Shown in pieces: positions 1-8,503 of a stretch of 64,000 bases of DNA (position 1 is its first letter; each line of letters starts with the position of its first letter). Source of the DNA: PALSA-270 sp963770245 (GTDB taxonomy: Bacteria > Acidobacteriota > Terriglobia > Terriglobales > Acidobacteriaceae); contig CAVYOX010000012.1 in assembly GCA_963770245.1 (NCBI GenBank), positions 469,529 through 533,528 on the forward strand, given 5' to 3'. A program made the translations under genes and the position numbers. The notes beneath the pieces were generated by a model, which had not been told where the DNA came from, made no database searches, and saw only the letters and a program-made list of their open reading frames with translations.

Positions 1-2
1 TC

Positions 3-446
3 TTGCTTTCCTTTGCTCTATTCGCGCTCGAGGCGAAATTCGCCACCCACGGTGTTCTGGCCATTGGCGGCATCGCCACGCTCGCCCTCGGCGGCCTGCT
101 TCTGGTCGACGCGCCCGTCCCGGAGATGCAAGTCCATCTGTTCACGGCTCTCGCGGTCAGCATCCCTTTCGGCCTGATTACCGTGTTCCTGATGAGCATC
201 GCTCTGAAAGCCCACGCCAACAAGGTGGTGACCGGACCGCAAGGCATGATCGGCGACGTGGGCACGGCGCAAACGGCGCTCTCTCCCCGCGGCAAGGTGT
301 CGATTCACGGCGAACTCTGGGACGCCGTCGCTTCGGCCGATGTGGCCGCCGGGCAACCGGTGGTGGTGCGCCATCTCGATGGCCTCGAGCTGCAAGTAGA
401 ACCGACCTCAACGCTCGATCGCACGCCGGCTCCGGCCTCCTTGTAG
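3..446 (+). CDS. NfeD-like membrane protein, C-terminal part (truncated by window edge)
   Basis: The reading frame is open at the left edge, so the true start lies outside the window and the TTG at position 3 is probably internal. About residues 10-70 contain two or three hydrophobic segments (for example LAIGGIATLALGGLLLV). A small beta-rich domain follows with GMIGDVGTA and GELWDAVA, typical of the soluble OB-fold domain at the C-terminus of NfeD proteins. NfeD proteins are usually encoded next to a stomatin/slipin-type SPFH protein, and that is the arrangement here: the slipin gene begins 140 bp downstream on the same strand. Role (known for the family): membrane partner of SPFH scaffolds. 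The identification is firm; the full length is unknown. Confidence 0.88.
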   Translation: MLSFALFALEAKFATHGVLAIGGIATLALGGLLLVDAPVPEMQVHLFTALAVSIPFGLITVFLMSIALKAHANKVVTGPQGMIGDVGTAQTALSPRGKVSIHGELWDAVASADVAAGQPVVVRHLDGLELQVEPTSTLDRTPAPASL

Positions 447-586
447 GCCTCGAGGTTACTCGGCGAAAACCGGCTGGGGCGGCCCGGGCCGCGGTTATCC
501 TCGCCGCCAACACCCGGTGTCCGGGAATCACCGCATCCCTCGGCCTAAGTGCGATACAATCCGCCCGAGCAGCAGGAGAGGCTTCC

Positions 587-1384
587 ATGGAAGGACTCGG
601 GTTTGGTTTCACCTCGATCGTCATCGTCGTCATCGTTCTTTATCTCTTCAGCTCGATCAAGATTCTGGCCGAATACGAGCGGGGTGTCATCTTTCGTCTC
701 GGCCGCTTGCTGCCGCAGGCCAAAGGCCCGGGGGTCATTCTGGTGTTTGTCCCTCTCGACCGCCTGGTGCGCATCTCCCTGCGCCAGGAGGCCTTGGAAG
801 TCCCTCCCCAAGACATCATCACCCGCGACAACGTGACCCTGAAGGTCAACGCCGTCATCTTCCTGCGGGTGATTGAGCCCAATAAGGCGGTGGTCGAGGT
901 TTCGAACTACGTGTACCAGACCTCCCAGTTCGCACAGACCACGCTGCGTTCGGTGCTCGGGGAACAGGAACTCGACGAACTGCTCTCGCACCGCGACAAG
1001 ATCAACACCCGCCTGCAGAGCATCCTGGACACTCACACCGCCCCCTGGGGAGTGAAGGTGGCAAACGTGGAGGTCAAGCAGGTCGACATGCCGGAGTCCA
1101 TGCTGCGCGCCATGGCCAAGCAGGCGGAAGCCGAACGCGAGAAGCGCTCGAAGATCATTCATGCCGAGGGTGAATTTTCCGCCGCCCAACGGTTGGTGGA
1201 TGCAGCCCACCTGTTGGCCACCGAACCGGTCAGCGTGCAACTGCGCTATCTGCAAACTCTGACGGAAATCGGAGTGGAGAAAAACACCACCGTGATCTTC
1301 CCTGTCCCGGTGGATTTTTTCTCCGGGTTACAGAAAATCCTGGGCAAACCTGAGGGAGATGGCTTGCCGGCCGGCAAGAGCTGA
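587..1384 (+). CDS. Slipin / stomatin-like SPFH-domain membrane protein
   Basis: 265 residues. There is one N-terminal membrane segment (about residues 5-25), then an SPFH/band 7 domain beginning at ILAEYERGVIFRLGR, with the typical GPGVILVFVPLDR and the conserved VEVKQVDMPE stretch. A helical region follows (AMAKQAEAEREKRSKII). Slipins are scaffold proteins that organise inner-membrane microdomains, usually with NfeD, which lies just upstream. The ATG at 587 is preceded by AGGAG at 574-578, a good ribosome binding site. A TACAAT box at 554-559 could be a -10 element, but no convincing -35 is visible. The length is normal for the family. Confidence 0.93.
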   Translation: MEGLGFGFTSIVIVVIVLYLFSSIKILAEYERGVIFRLGRLLPQAKGPGVILVFVPLDRLVRISLRQEALEVPPQDIITRDNVTLKVNAVIFLRVIEPNKAVVEVSNYVYQTSQFAQTTLRSVLGEQELDELLSHRDKINTRLQSILDTHTAPWGVKVANVEVKQVDMPESMLRAMAKQAEAEREKRSKIIHAEGEFSAAQRLVDAAHLLATEPVSVQLRYLQTLTEIGVEKNTTVIFPVPVDFFSGLQKILGKPEGDGLPAGKS

Positions 1385-1414
1385 GCCGCCTTCTCCCGGG
1401 AGAAATGAGCAGGC

Positions 1415-2017
1415 ATGGCGAGCACCCTAATGTCGAGTTCCGAGGACACTGAAATCACCCTGGGCACAGGCAAGATGCTGGCCCTGTTCTTCGGCCTGGT
1501 AGCCCTGTGCGCGGTCTTTTTCGGCATGGGCTTCAAGGTGGGTAGGAATTCCGCCGTCCCCGCTGCCGCCGGAGATTCGACGGTTTCGGTGGCCGCCTCG
1601 AACGGGGGCGCGCGCCCGTCGGCCGTGAGGCAGACGGCTGACTCCGGGGCCAATGCCTCGCCCGACGTCGCATTTTACAAGCCCGACAACTCGCCAAAGG
1701 CCAGCCAGGTGGCTCCTGCGGGCGCCGCGACCGCGGCAGCCGACAATACTCCGAGCACCGCGGGCGCAGCCGGCGCAGACCCGGCGATGGCTCCGGCTAC
1801 CAATGGCTATTACGTCCAGGTAGCGGCGGTCAGCAAACAGGAGGACGGGGACGCGCTGGTCGATGCCCTCAAGAAAAAGCAGTATCCGGCATTCTCCTCG
1901 CCCGGCCCCGACAAGCTGTTCCATGTGCAGGTCGGCCCCTTCACCGACATCCGGAATGCCGAAGAAACACGTTCGAAGCTCGTAACCGACGGCTACAACC
2001 CGATTCTGAAGAAATAA
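1415..2017 (+). CDS. SPOR-domain membrane protein
   Basis: 200 residues. It has a short cytoplasmic N-terminus, a membrane helix at about residues 24-45 (MLALFFGLVALCAVFFGMGF), a low-complexity Ala/Pro/Ser linker and a C-terminal SPOR domain (about residues 129-200, beginning YYVQVAAVSKQED and containing FHVQVGPFTD). SPOR domains bind glycan strands stripped of stem peptides, commonly at the division septum, so this is an envelope or division-associated protein. It begins 31 bp after the slipin gene and is probably cotranscribed with it. An in-frame ATG at 1430 is an alternative start. Confidence 0.88.
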   Translation: MASTLMSSSEDTEITLGTGKMLALFFGLVALCAVFFGMGFKVGRNSAVPAAAGDSTVSVAASNGGARPSAVRQTADSGANASPDVAFYKPDNSPKASQVAPAGAATAAADNTPSTAGAAGADPAMAPATNGYYVQVAAVSKQEDGDALVDALKKKQYPAFSSPGPDKLFHVQVGPFTDIRNAEETRSKLVTDGYNPILKK

Positions 2018-2124
2018 CTGCGGGGGCTCGCGAACCGATCTCGCATCGGGCTTCCCCGGGGATCGAACCTCTCCGGGATCTAGCACCTGCCGCCTCACGC
2101 GGTGAAAGGTCATTGGTAGGTACC

Positions 2125-2424
2125 GTGAGCAGCTCCGAGCAACTGCTGGATCGTGTCTTGCAGGCGATTGCCGATCCCACTCGCCGTCGCATTCTGCAGA
2201 CTCTGCGGGCGCGCGGGGCCTGCTCGATCGGCAAGGACGTCGGTCTGTGCGCCTCCGACATCGAGCAGCGCATTCCAGTCTCGCAGCCCACCATTTCGCA
2301 TCACATGGCGATTCTCAAAAAAGCTGGGCTGGTCGAAGCGCAGAAGATCGGCCAATGGATGTGGTATCGCCGCAACGATCGGGCTCTGCGCCAGTTCGCG
2401 AAAATTCTGCGCCAGAGTCTGTGA
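2125..2424 (+). CDS. ArsR-type winged-helix transcriptional regulator
   Basis: About 99 residues, covering a single winged-helix domain. It begins SSEQLLDRVLQAIADPTRRR, the hallmark N-terminal helix of ArsR-family repressors, and contains QRIPVSQPTISHHMAILKKA (recognition helix) and a wing ending QWMWYRRN. The insertion with two cysteines (ACSIGKDVGLC) is not an ArsR metal box I recognise, so the inducer is unknown. I prefer GTG at 2125, preceded by GGTAGG; a TTG at 2113 would add four residues but has a poorly spaced ribosome site. It converges on the histidine kinase gene with only 13 bp between the stop codons. Confidence 0.82.
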   Translation: MSSSEQLLDRVLQAIADPTRRRILQTLRARGACSIGKDVGLCASDIEQRIPVSQPTISHHMAILKKAGLVEAQKIGQWMWYRRNDRALRQFAKILRQSL

Positions 2425-2437
2425 ACCCCGCCGGGTT

Positions 2438-5400
2438 CTAGCCGGCGACCGCCGATTGCGCCTTCTGCAGCAAGCGCCGCGCCTGCGAAATCAGCTCGGC
2501 GACCTCGAAGGGTTTCACCAGGTAAGGCACCTGGTTTTCTTGTAGGAAAGTGCGAGTTTCCGACTCCACGACCCCCGAAAAAGTGAACAACACGTGCTTT
2601 TCGAGACCGGGCTGCTTCTCGGCCAGCCAGCGGTACATTTCGGCCGCCGTCCAGCCGCCCGGCATCTTGCCGTTGATAATGAGCGAATCAAAGGACTCAG
2701 CCGCCAGCCTGGATTGCAGCTCTTCTCCGCCGAGCGAGGTGACCACCTCCGCGCCGGCGCCGGCCAGCACATCCCGTTCAAACTCGAGCACCGCCTCTTC
2801 GTCCTCGGCCAGCAGAATACGGCCGGCGATCGCCTGTTCATGCCGCGGCGGGGTCAGGGTTTTCTCGGCCGTCACATTCCATCCCGCGGCCGGGAGTACG
2901 ACCTCGATGATCGCGCCTCCATCGTCGGCGTTGCGCGCCGAGATGTCGCCGCCATGCTCCTTGACGATGCCATAGCAAATGCTCAATCCGAGCCCGGTGC
3001 CTTTGCCCACGCTTTTGGTGGTATAGAAGGGATCAAAAATCCGATTGGGTTCCTTGATGCCCGGTCCCGAGTCCTGGAATAGAGCGTGCACCTGGCCGTT
3101 GCGGGCATACACTCGGACCTTCAGCTTGCTGCCTTTGCCCGAATCCTGCATGGCGTCGACCGCATTATTGATGATGTTGAGAAACACCTGCTCCAGTTGA
3201 TGAGGATCGGCGGTGACCGAAGGCAGCGAGGACTCGACCTCCCGCTCGAGCTGAAAGCCGTTGACTTTCAGGTCATACTCGCGCAGGGAGAGGGCTTCAT
3301 CGAGCACCTTCGAAATATCCGCGCGCTGTCTCTGCGGTTTGCGTTGGCGGGCAAATGACAGCAGGTTCTGCACCACCCGGTGGGTGCGCTGCGCCTGCTT
3401 GAACAGCTTGGCCACAAAGTCGGCCGCCCGCGTTCCCAGTTGCTCGCTTTCGAGCAGCTGGGCGTATCCGAGAATTGCGGTTAGGGGATTGTTCAGTTCG
3501 TGGGCCACGCCGGCAATCAACTGCCCCACCGCCGACATTTTCTCGCTCTGCAGCAGCTGTTCCTGGGTCCGCCGCAGATCTTCGTAGGCGCGGCAGGTTT
3601 CCTCGTAGAGGCTCACTTTTTCGATCGTGGTGGCGAGTTGCCGTCCCGTGGCGACCAGCAGGTTCTCATCGCTCGCCGTGTACTTATCGTTCCCTTCACG
3701 GCTGATGCCCATCATTCCGAGCGGCCGGTCCTTACCCCACAGCAACACCCAGATCCAGGAGTGCGGGCCGTCGGTTGAAACAAAACGCGCCACCGGGGCG
3801 GGAAGATGGGGCAAATATTCACCGGTAATCACCTCGGTGCGGGAACGCGTGACCAGGTCGCCAAAACCCTCCGGCAAACGAACCTCCGAAGAGCGACCGC
3901 TTTGGTGGCTGCCATGGCCCCAGTCCGCCCGCCGCCGGAAAATGCCGTCGCCCGGCTCCGATACATAGATCGACCCCGCCTGCGCCCCCAGCAGGGAAAT
4001 CACCTGGCGCAGCGTCAGATTCAGAATCTCGTCCAGGTCGAAGGTCTGGCTGGCGATCATGGCAATCGCGTTCAAGGCATTCAGTTCGCGGTTGCGCCGC
4101 CGGATTTCATCTTCCGCCTGCTTCTTTTCCGAAACGTCGAGCAGGAAGCCCTGGTAGCGTTCGATCTTGCCGGCGCTATCCCGGGTGGCAAAGCTGCTCT
4201 CCATCGCGCTCAGCAGGCTGCCATCCTTGCGCCGCAATTGCACTTCGAAGTTGCGCACGTAATTGTGCAACTCCACGTCGTGACGGAAGGCGTCCCTGCG
4301 CTCGGGCGAGGCATACACGTCGGCATCGAGGTTGAGGGCCATCAACTCCTCGCGGCTGCTATGGCCGAGCATGCGTACGAAGGCGTCATTGCAATCGAGC
4401 AGCTGGCCGTCGGGTGTGGCGGCAAACACTCCTTCTTGCATCTGCTCGAACAGGAGCCGGTATTTTTCTTCCGCCGCATGCCGGTCGGTCACGTCCCGGA
4501 CCACGTGAATGGTCCCTTTTTGCTGGCTTCCCTGCTCGGTGTAGGAAGAGGTGGAGACGAGCGAAACCCCGCCGAAGCAAGGATCCGGCCCCTCATGCAG
4601 GCTTTCGTCGCTGCGGCAATAGGGACATCCGGTCGAGGCCTCGCGATGGTGCGGCAGAACTTCCTGACAGGCGACTCCGACCACGTCGGCCGGGGCCCGT
4701 TGCAAGCGGACGAGCAACGCCCGGTTGGCCTTGATAATACGGAAGTTGGCGTCATGCACCAGGACGACATCCTGGATCGAGTCAAAGGTGTTGCTCCATT
4801 GCCGATAGGAACGCAGAATCTGTTCCACCAGGCGCAGGTTCTCGACCGCCAGCCCAATCTGATGAGCCGTGGTGGCCAGAAATTCGAGTTCCTCGGGGGG
4901 ATAAGCGACATGCCGGCGGCTGCCCAAAGTCAGGGTGCCGATCACCGAGTTCTTGCCCAAGACCGGCACCAGGATGCAATGGTGAAAACCCTCTTTTTTG
5001 AGACAGGCCCGGGCGGCTTCGGGTGCAGCCGAGACCCGGACCGCGAGGGGTACGCCGCCGCTTAGCGTGCGCTCGAAGGCATCGTCTTTCGGAACCGACA
5101 TGCGGTCGCGCAGAAAATCCTTCGAGAGCCCGATCTGTTGCGCGACCACCATGTTCTCGCCCTCGAGCAGACGGAACCAGGCGGCCTGGGCTCCCATCAG
5201 GGTTTTCAGTTCCTCGAGCGCGGCGGTCAGAATTGGTCCCGGCTGCTGCGCCCTTGCCATGGTGTTGGTGAGCGCATTGATCACACCCAGGCGCCGGGTC
5301 CGCATCTTGGAGTCATCGAATACCACGAGCAACATGCTCATCCCGAGCAGCAGAGACGCCATCAGGCCTAACCAGGCCGGAAAACGGGGATGCAGGAGTC

Positions 5401-5929
5401 CCCAGTTGGGGGACAGCAAGACCAGGCTCAGACTGAGTAGCCAGGGTCCGGTTTCCGCCCTTCCCCGGCGGTAGCGAAGCAACTGGATCGCGGCCAGCAG
5501 GGTCATCAGCCGCCACGCGACTTCGAGGGCCGCGAGCAGTGGGGCCTGAGCCGGCCATAACAGGGCCCGCGCCACTGCAAAACCGACGCTCGCGAGCGCC
5601 AGCCCGAGCAGTGGCGTCAGCAGCTTGCGGGCATGACTGTAGACAAGTACCGAGGTGGCAAATAAACCCACGGCCAGAACGAAGGCGGCTTGCGAAATCG
5701 CCGTTATCGAGCGCGGGGCCAAGCCGACAAGCCCGCCGGTAAAGGTGCTATTGGCAGCCAGATAGGCGAGCCATCCCAGAATCCAAACCAGCAGATAACG
5801 TTCCCGGAAGGTGCGGTACACAACCAGCGTGGCCGCCAGCACGACCAGGGCGGACAACTCCTGCGCAACCAACCTGGGGACAGTCACGTCCCCAGCGGCG
5901 TACCAAACGCACCACAGGGCAGTTTTCAT
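2438..5929 (-). CDS. Multi-sensor hybrid histidine kinase with degenerate receiver
   Basis: 1163 residues. Approximate order: six or seven membrane helices (1-205), GAF (220-370), PAS (380-480), PAS/PAC (490-610), GAF (620-775), HisKA with phosphoacceptor His810 in GVAHELNNPLTAILGY, HATPase (910-1025, DSGPGIKEPNRIFDPFYTTK and GKGTGLGLSI), and a C-terminal receiver domain (1035-1155). The first PAS carries a cysteine cluster (ACQEVLPHH...GCPYC), which may bind a cofactor or sense redox state. The receiver keeps acidic residues near its start (LLAEDEE) and the conserved Lys (YLVKPFE). However, the phosphoacceptor position reads IINGKMPGG, with Asn1086 (codon 2672-2674) where Asp is expected, so it probably cannot be phosphorylated. 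It is transcribed divergently from the HD-GYP regulator at 6070, a plausible partner. The start has no strong ribosome site and could lie slightly further in. Confidence 0.9.
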   Translation of the reverse strand: MKTALWCVWYAAGDVTVPRLVAQELSALVVLAATLVVYRTFRERYLLVWILGWLAYLAANSTFTGGLVGLAPRSITAISQAAFVLAVGLFATSVLVYSHARKLLTPLLGLALASVGFAVARALLWPAQAPLLAALEVAWRLMTLLAAIQLLRYRRGRAETGPWLLSLSLVLLSPNWGLLHPRFPAWLGLMASLLLGMSMLLVVFDDSKMRTRRLGVINALTNTMARAQQPGPILTAALEELKTLMGAQAAWFRLLEGENMVVAQQIGLSKDFLRDRMSVPKDDAFERTLSGGVPLAVRVSAAPEAARACLKKEGFHHCILVPVLGKNSVIGTLTLGSRRHVAYPPEELEFLATTAHQIGLAVENLRLVEQILRSYRQWSNTFDSIQDVVLVHDANFRIIKANRALLVRLQRAPADVVGVACQEVLPHHREASTGCPYCRSDESLHEGPDPCFGGVSLVSTSSYTEQGSQQKGTIHVVRDVTDRHAAEEKYRLLFEQMQEGVFAATPDGQLLDCNDAFVRMLGHSSREELMALNLDADVYASPERRDAFRHDVELHNYVRNFEVQLRRKDGSLLSAMESSFATRDSAGKIERYQGFLLDVSEKKQAEDEIRRRNRELNALNAIAMIASQTFDLDEILNLTLRQVISLLGAQAGSIYVSEPGDGIFRRRADWGHGSHQSGRSSEVRLPEGFGDLVTRSRTEVITGEYLPHLPAPVARFVSTDGPHSWIWVLLWGKDRPLGMMGISREGNDKYTASDENLLVATGRQLATTIEKVSLYEETCRAYEDLRRTQEQLLQSEKMSAVGQLIAGVAHELNNPLTAILGYAQLLESEQLGTRAADFVAKLFKQAQRTHRVVQNLLSFARQRKPQRQRADISKVLDEALSLREYDLKVNGFQLEREVESSLPSVTADPHQLEQVFLNIINNAVDAMQDSGKGSKLKVRVYARNGQVHALFQDSGPGIKEPNRIFDPFYTTKSVGKGTGLGLSICYGIVKEHGGDISARNADDGGAIIEVVLPAAGWNVTAEKTLTPPRHEQAIAGRILLAEDEEAVLEFERDVLAGAGAEVVTSLGGEELQSRLAAESFDSLIINGKMPGGWTAAEMYRWLAEKQPGLEKHVLFTFSGVVESETRTFLQENQVPYLVKPFEVAELISQARRLLQKAQSAVAG

Positions 5930-6069
5930 CCGGCGAAAGACAAGATCTTCTTCCTTTTCTTCTCTTTCTTAGCATGCCGCCCCCCGTTGCCAATGTGTTT
6001 TCCCCCGTCCCTTGGTTACTTTGGGCACAGCGAAACTACGGTAGAATTGACGGTACACTTCACTTATTC

Positions 6070-7176
6070 ATGTCCATAACGCCCGAACGCATCTTGGTGG
6101 TCGACGACGAGGAAGCAATCCGAGAGATTGTGTCCTCCATGCTGAGTGCCGGGGGCAAGTACGCCTGCAGCCAGGCGGCCTCGGGCGCCGAAGCCCTGGC
6201 CCTGCTTGAGTCCGGGGAAGAATTCGCCCTCATGCTTTCCGACCTGATGATGGCCGGCATGGATGGAATCGCTCTGCTCGAACGCGCCAAGGAGCGGACC
6301 CCGGAAATGCCGGTGATCATGGTGACGGCGGTACACGATATTTCCGTCGCTTTGGCGGCCATTCGCAATGGCGCCTACGATTACCTGCTGAAACCCTTCG
6401 AACGCGAGCAGTTGCTGGCCGCGGTGCGCCGCGCTCTCGAGAATCGTCGTCTGCGGCTCGAAAACCGGGCCTACCAGACCGAACTCGAAGCCAAGGTCCG
6501 CGCCCGCACCCAGCAGTTGCAGGACGCGATGCGCAATCTGGAGCGCTCCTACGACATCACGCTCGAGGCCTTGGGCGATGCCCTGGACCTCAAGGATGCT
6601 GAAACCGAAGGCCACTCCAAGCGGGTGACGGCGTTCACCATTGCCATTGCCAAGCACATGAATTTGCCGGATAAGGAAATTCGCGTGATCGCCCGCGGCG
6701 CCTTTCTTCACGATATCGGCAAGATGGCCATTCCCGATGCGATTCTCCGCAAGCCCGGCGCCTTGAACCCGGACGAGGTGGCCATCATGCGGGAGCATTG
6801 CTACCGGGGCTACCAGATTTTGCGGAAGATTCCCTTCCTCGGCGAAGCCGCCGAGATCGTTTATTCCCACCAGGAACGCTACGACGGAACCGGCTACCCG
6901 CGCGGCCTGAAGGCGGATGAGATTCCGCTCGGGGCGCGCATCTTCTCGGTGGCCGACACCCTCGATGCCATCACCTCCGACCGTCCCTACCGGCCGGCAC
7001 AAACCGTGGCCGCGGCCCGGGAGGAAATTCGCGCCTGGTCCGGCCGTCAGTTCGATCAGTCCGTGGTCACGGCCTTTCTCTCGATGCCGGAAAATATCTG
7101 GGGAGACCTACGCAAGCAAATTGATGCTCAGATTTACCGCTTTGCCTATTCCGCGTCCGCCTCGAAAGGCTCCTAG
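6070..7176 (+). CDS. Response regulator with HD-GYP c-di-GMP phosphodiesterase output
   Basis: 368 residues from the ATG at 6070, where the protein begins directly with a receiver domain (ERILVVDDEEAIREI, phosphoacceptor Asp58 in LMLSDLMMAG, Lys in LLKPFE). A coiled linker (about 125-165) leads to an HD-GYP domain with the metal-binding HD pair His214-Asp215 (FLHDIGKMAIP) and the signature HQERYDGTGYP at 268-277. HD-GYP enzymes hydrolyse cyclic di-GMP, so phosphorylation here probably controls c-di-GMP level. It lies divergent to the large hybrid kinase, with a shared 140-bp control region. An upstream in-frame ATG at 5974 gives a non-conserved 32-residue extension and is unlikely. Confidence 0.93.
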   Translation: MSITPERILVVDDEEAIREIVSSMLSAGGKYACSQAASGAEALALLESGEEFALMLSDLMMAGMDGIALLERAKERTPEMPVIMVTAVHDISVALAAIRNGAYDYLLKPFEREQLLAAVRRALENRRLRLENRAYQTELEAKVRARTQQLQDAMRNLERSYDITLEALGDALDLKDAETEGHSKRVTAFTIAIAKHMNLPDKEIRVIARGAFLHDIGKMAIPDAILRKPGALNPDEVAIMREHCYRGYQILRKIPFLGEAAEIVYSHQERYDGTGYPRGLKADEIPLGARIFSVADTLDAITSDRPYRPAQTVAAAREEIRAWSGRQFDQSVVTAFLSMPENIWGDLRKQIDAQIYRFAYSASASKGS

Positions 7177-7254
7177 ACTCCTCGAACCCCCCGGGCTCGG
7201 TTGGCGAGGGTTTCACGCCCCACTCGCGCAAGATGCTCGCAGTTGTTTTGCCTT

Positions 7255-7506
7255 TCACCCTCGTCGGGTTGACCCCGCCAGGTGTTTATAGACGAAGCGG
7301 CATGTGACTCCGGCCACTCCCAGCGAAACTCCGAGAACGACAAACATCGCGTAGCACGTCATTAGGCCTGCAAACCAAGCATCCGGCATTTTGTACCGTA
7401 TGGCGATTGCGACAAAGGTTGCTCGCGAAATGAGCACAGCGTAGGAAAATATTGCCAAAACAACTCCGGCAAGAATGCTTTCAAAAACCGCCTTCGTCTT
7501 GCTCAA
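7255..7506 (-). CDS. Small two-helix membrane protein, unknown function
   Basis: 83 residues if translation starts at the TTG at 7504-7506, which has a near-perfect AGGAGG five bases upstream (7513-7518 region). A TTG at 7528-7530 would add eight residues but would place that ribosome site inside the gene. Two hydrophobic segments are visible (ILAGVVLAIFSYAVLI and LMTCYAMFVVLGVSLGVAGV), with a basic C-terminus (KHLAGSTRRG). I recognise no family. It lies convergent to the HD-GYP gene and in the same direction as the envelope protein at 7637. Confidence 0.55.
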   Translation of the reverse strand: MSKTKAVFESILAGVVLAIFSYAVLISRATFVAIAIRYKMPDAWFAGLMTCYAMFVVLGVSLGVAGVTCRFVYKHLAGSTRRG

Positions 7507-7636
7507 GCTGCCCTCCTGAGCTGCAGCCAATCGACCGCACGGGCGCGGCGTTCAACCCGCAGACGTGTCGGTGACGGCCTGCGCGGACCGCGCTATTTGG
7601 TTGGAAGGAATGGCCGGTGGAGGAAAATTCTTGTCT

Positions 7637-8350
7637 TCAGCGTGGAATGCGAGCTGCGTCGAGCGTCACCTGCCGCTGAATCACCATCTCAACCGTCGTA
7701 CCGGCTTCGAGCTTCACGTCGCTACCTCGCTTCAGCAGGGCCGAAGCCACGCCGACCGCTCCACCTAGGCCCGCCCCGATGCCGGCCGCGGCACGGCTTC
7801 CGGTAGTGATGCCCCCGATGACTGCGCCCCCGCTGGCGCCGGCGATTCCCCGCTCCGCCGCGGTGGTTGCCTTCTCCCCGGTCTGGCCATCCTCCCGCAC
7901 GGTGCCTTCTGAATCCTTCACCGATGCCTTGTCGGCTCCGGGCGCGCCTTGCAGGGCTCCGGGCAGCATCACGGTGTAGCCGCTCGGGTAGATCAGGGTG
8001 GTGAAATGCATGAGCACTTCCGCCCGGCCTTTCACTCGTCCCGCCCGTTCGATGTGGCTGATTCTTCCCTGCACATAGGTCCCGGCGGGAATGAGGATGC
8101 GGTCGTTCACCACCACGGGAAACGTGGTTTCCGCATAGACCGCGTCACCCTCCCGGGTGTTCTTGGTCGAGATGGTCTGCTTCAGCACGATCGGGACTTT
8201 GGTGTCGGCCGGAATGACCACCACATTGGAGTTTTCGGCCGCTGCCGGCGGGACGCTGGTCGCCTTGGCCAAAGGAGCTGAGCTCGATTGTGCCAATGCC
8301 AGGGAGGGCAGTGACAGCGATAAGGCTAAGAGGGTGAACGGCAGACGCAT
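7637..8350 (-). CDS. Secreted envelope protein with TrbI/VirB10-like beta region
   Basis: 237 residues from the ATG at 8350, preceded by GGAG at a suitable distance. A clear signal peptide (MRLPFTLLALSLSLPSLALA) is followed by a Ser/Ala-rich stretch, then a beta-rich region (VVIPADTKVPIVLKQTISTK, AETTFPVVVNDRILIPAGTY, VQGRISHIERAG) that resembles the periplasmic part of TrbI/VirB10-like proteins. A Gly/Ala-rich segment (residues about 165-210) and a final strand (GTTVEMVIQRQVTLD) complete it. It has no transfer-system neighbours, so it is more likely a stand-alone envelope protein than a conjugation part. The exact function is unknown. Confidence 0.65.
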   Translation of the reverse strand: MRLPFTLLALSLSLPSLALAQSSSAPLAKATSVPPAAAENSNVVVIPADTKVPIVLKQTISTKNTREGDAVYAETTFPVVVNDRILIPAGTYVQGRISHIERAGRVKGRAEVLMHFTTLIYPSGYTVMLPGALQGAPGADKASVKDSEGTVREDGQTGEKATTAAERGIAGASGGAVIGGITTGSRAAAGIGAGLGGAVGVASALLKRGSDVKLEAGTTVEMVIQRQVTLDAARIPR

Positions 8351-8503
8351 GGATTTACTCCTGACCGGCTCCCAAAACTGGCCCGGCTTCAGCCCGTATG
8401 ACAAGCTGGCATTATAAGCGCGGGCAGGGGAATATACATCGCCCTTGAAGCTTAGGATGCGCCTTTGTCGGGCCAGAGTTGGACCCCAGACCGACCCACC
8501 CGC

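Noticed and set aside
3806..5065. 419-codon plus-strand frame opposite the histidine kinase
   Set aside because: It is a GC-rich mirror frame of a gene whose domains are all recognised on the minus strand. The translated text shows no domain.
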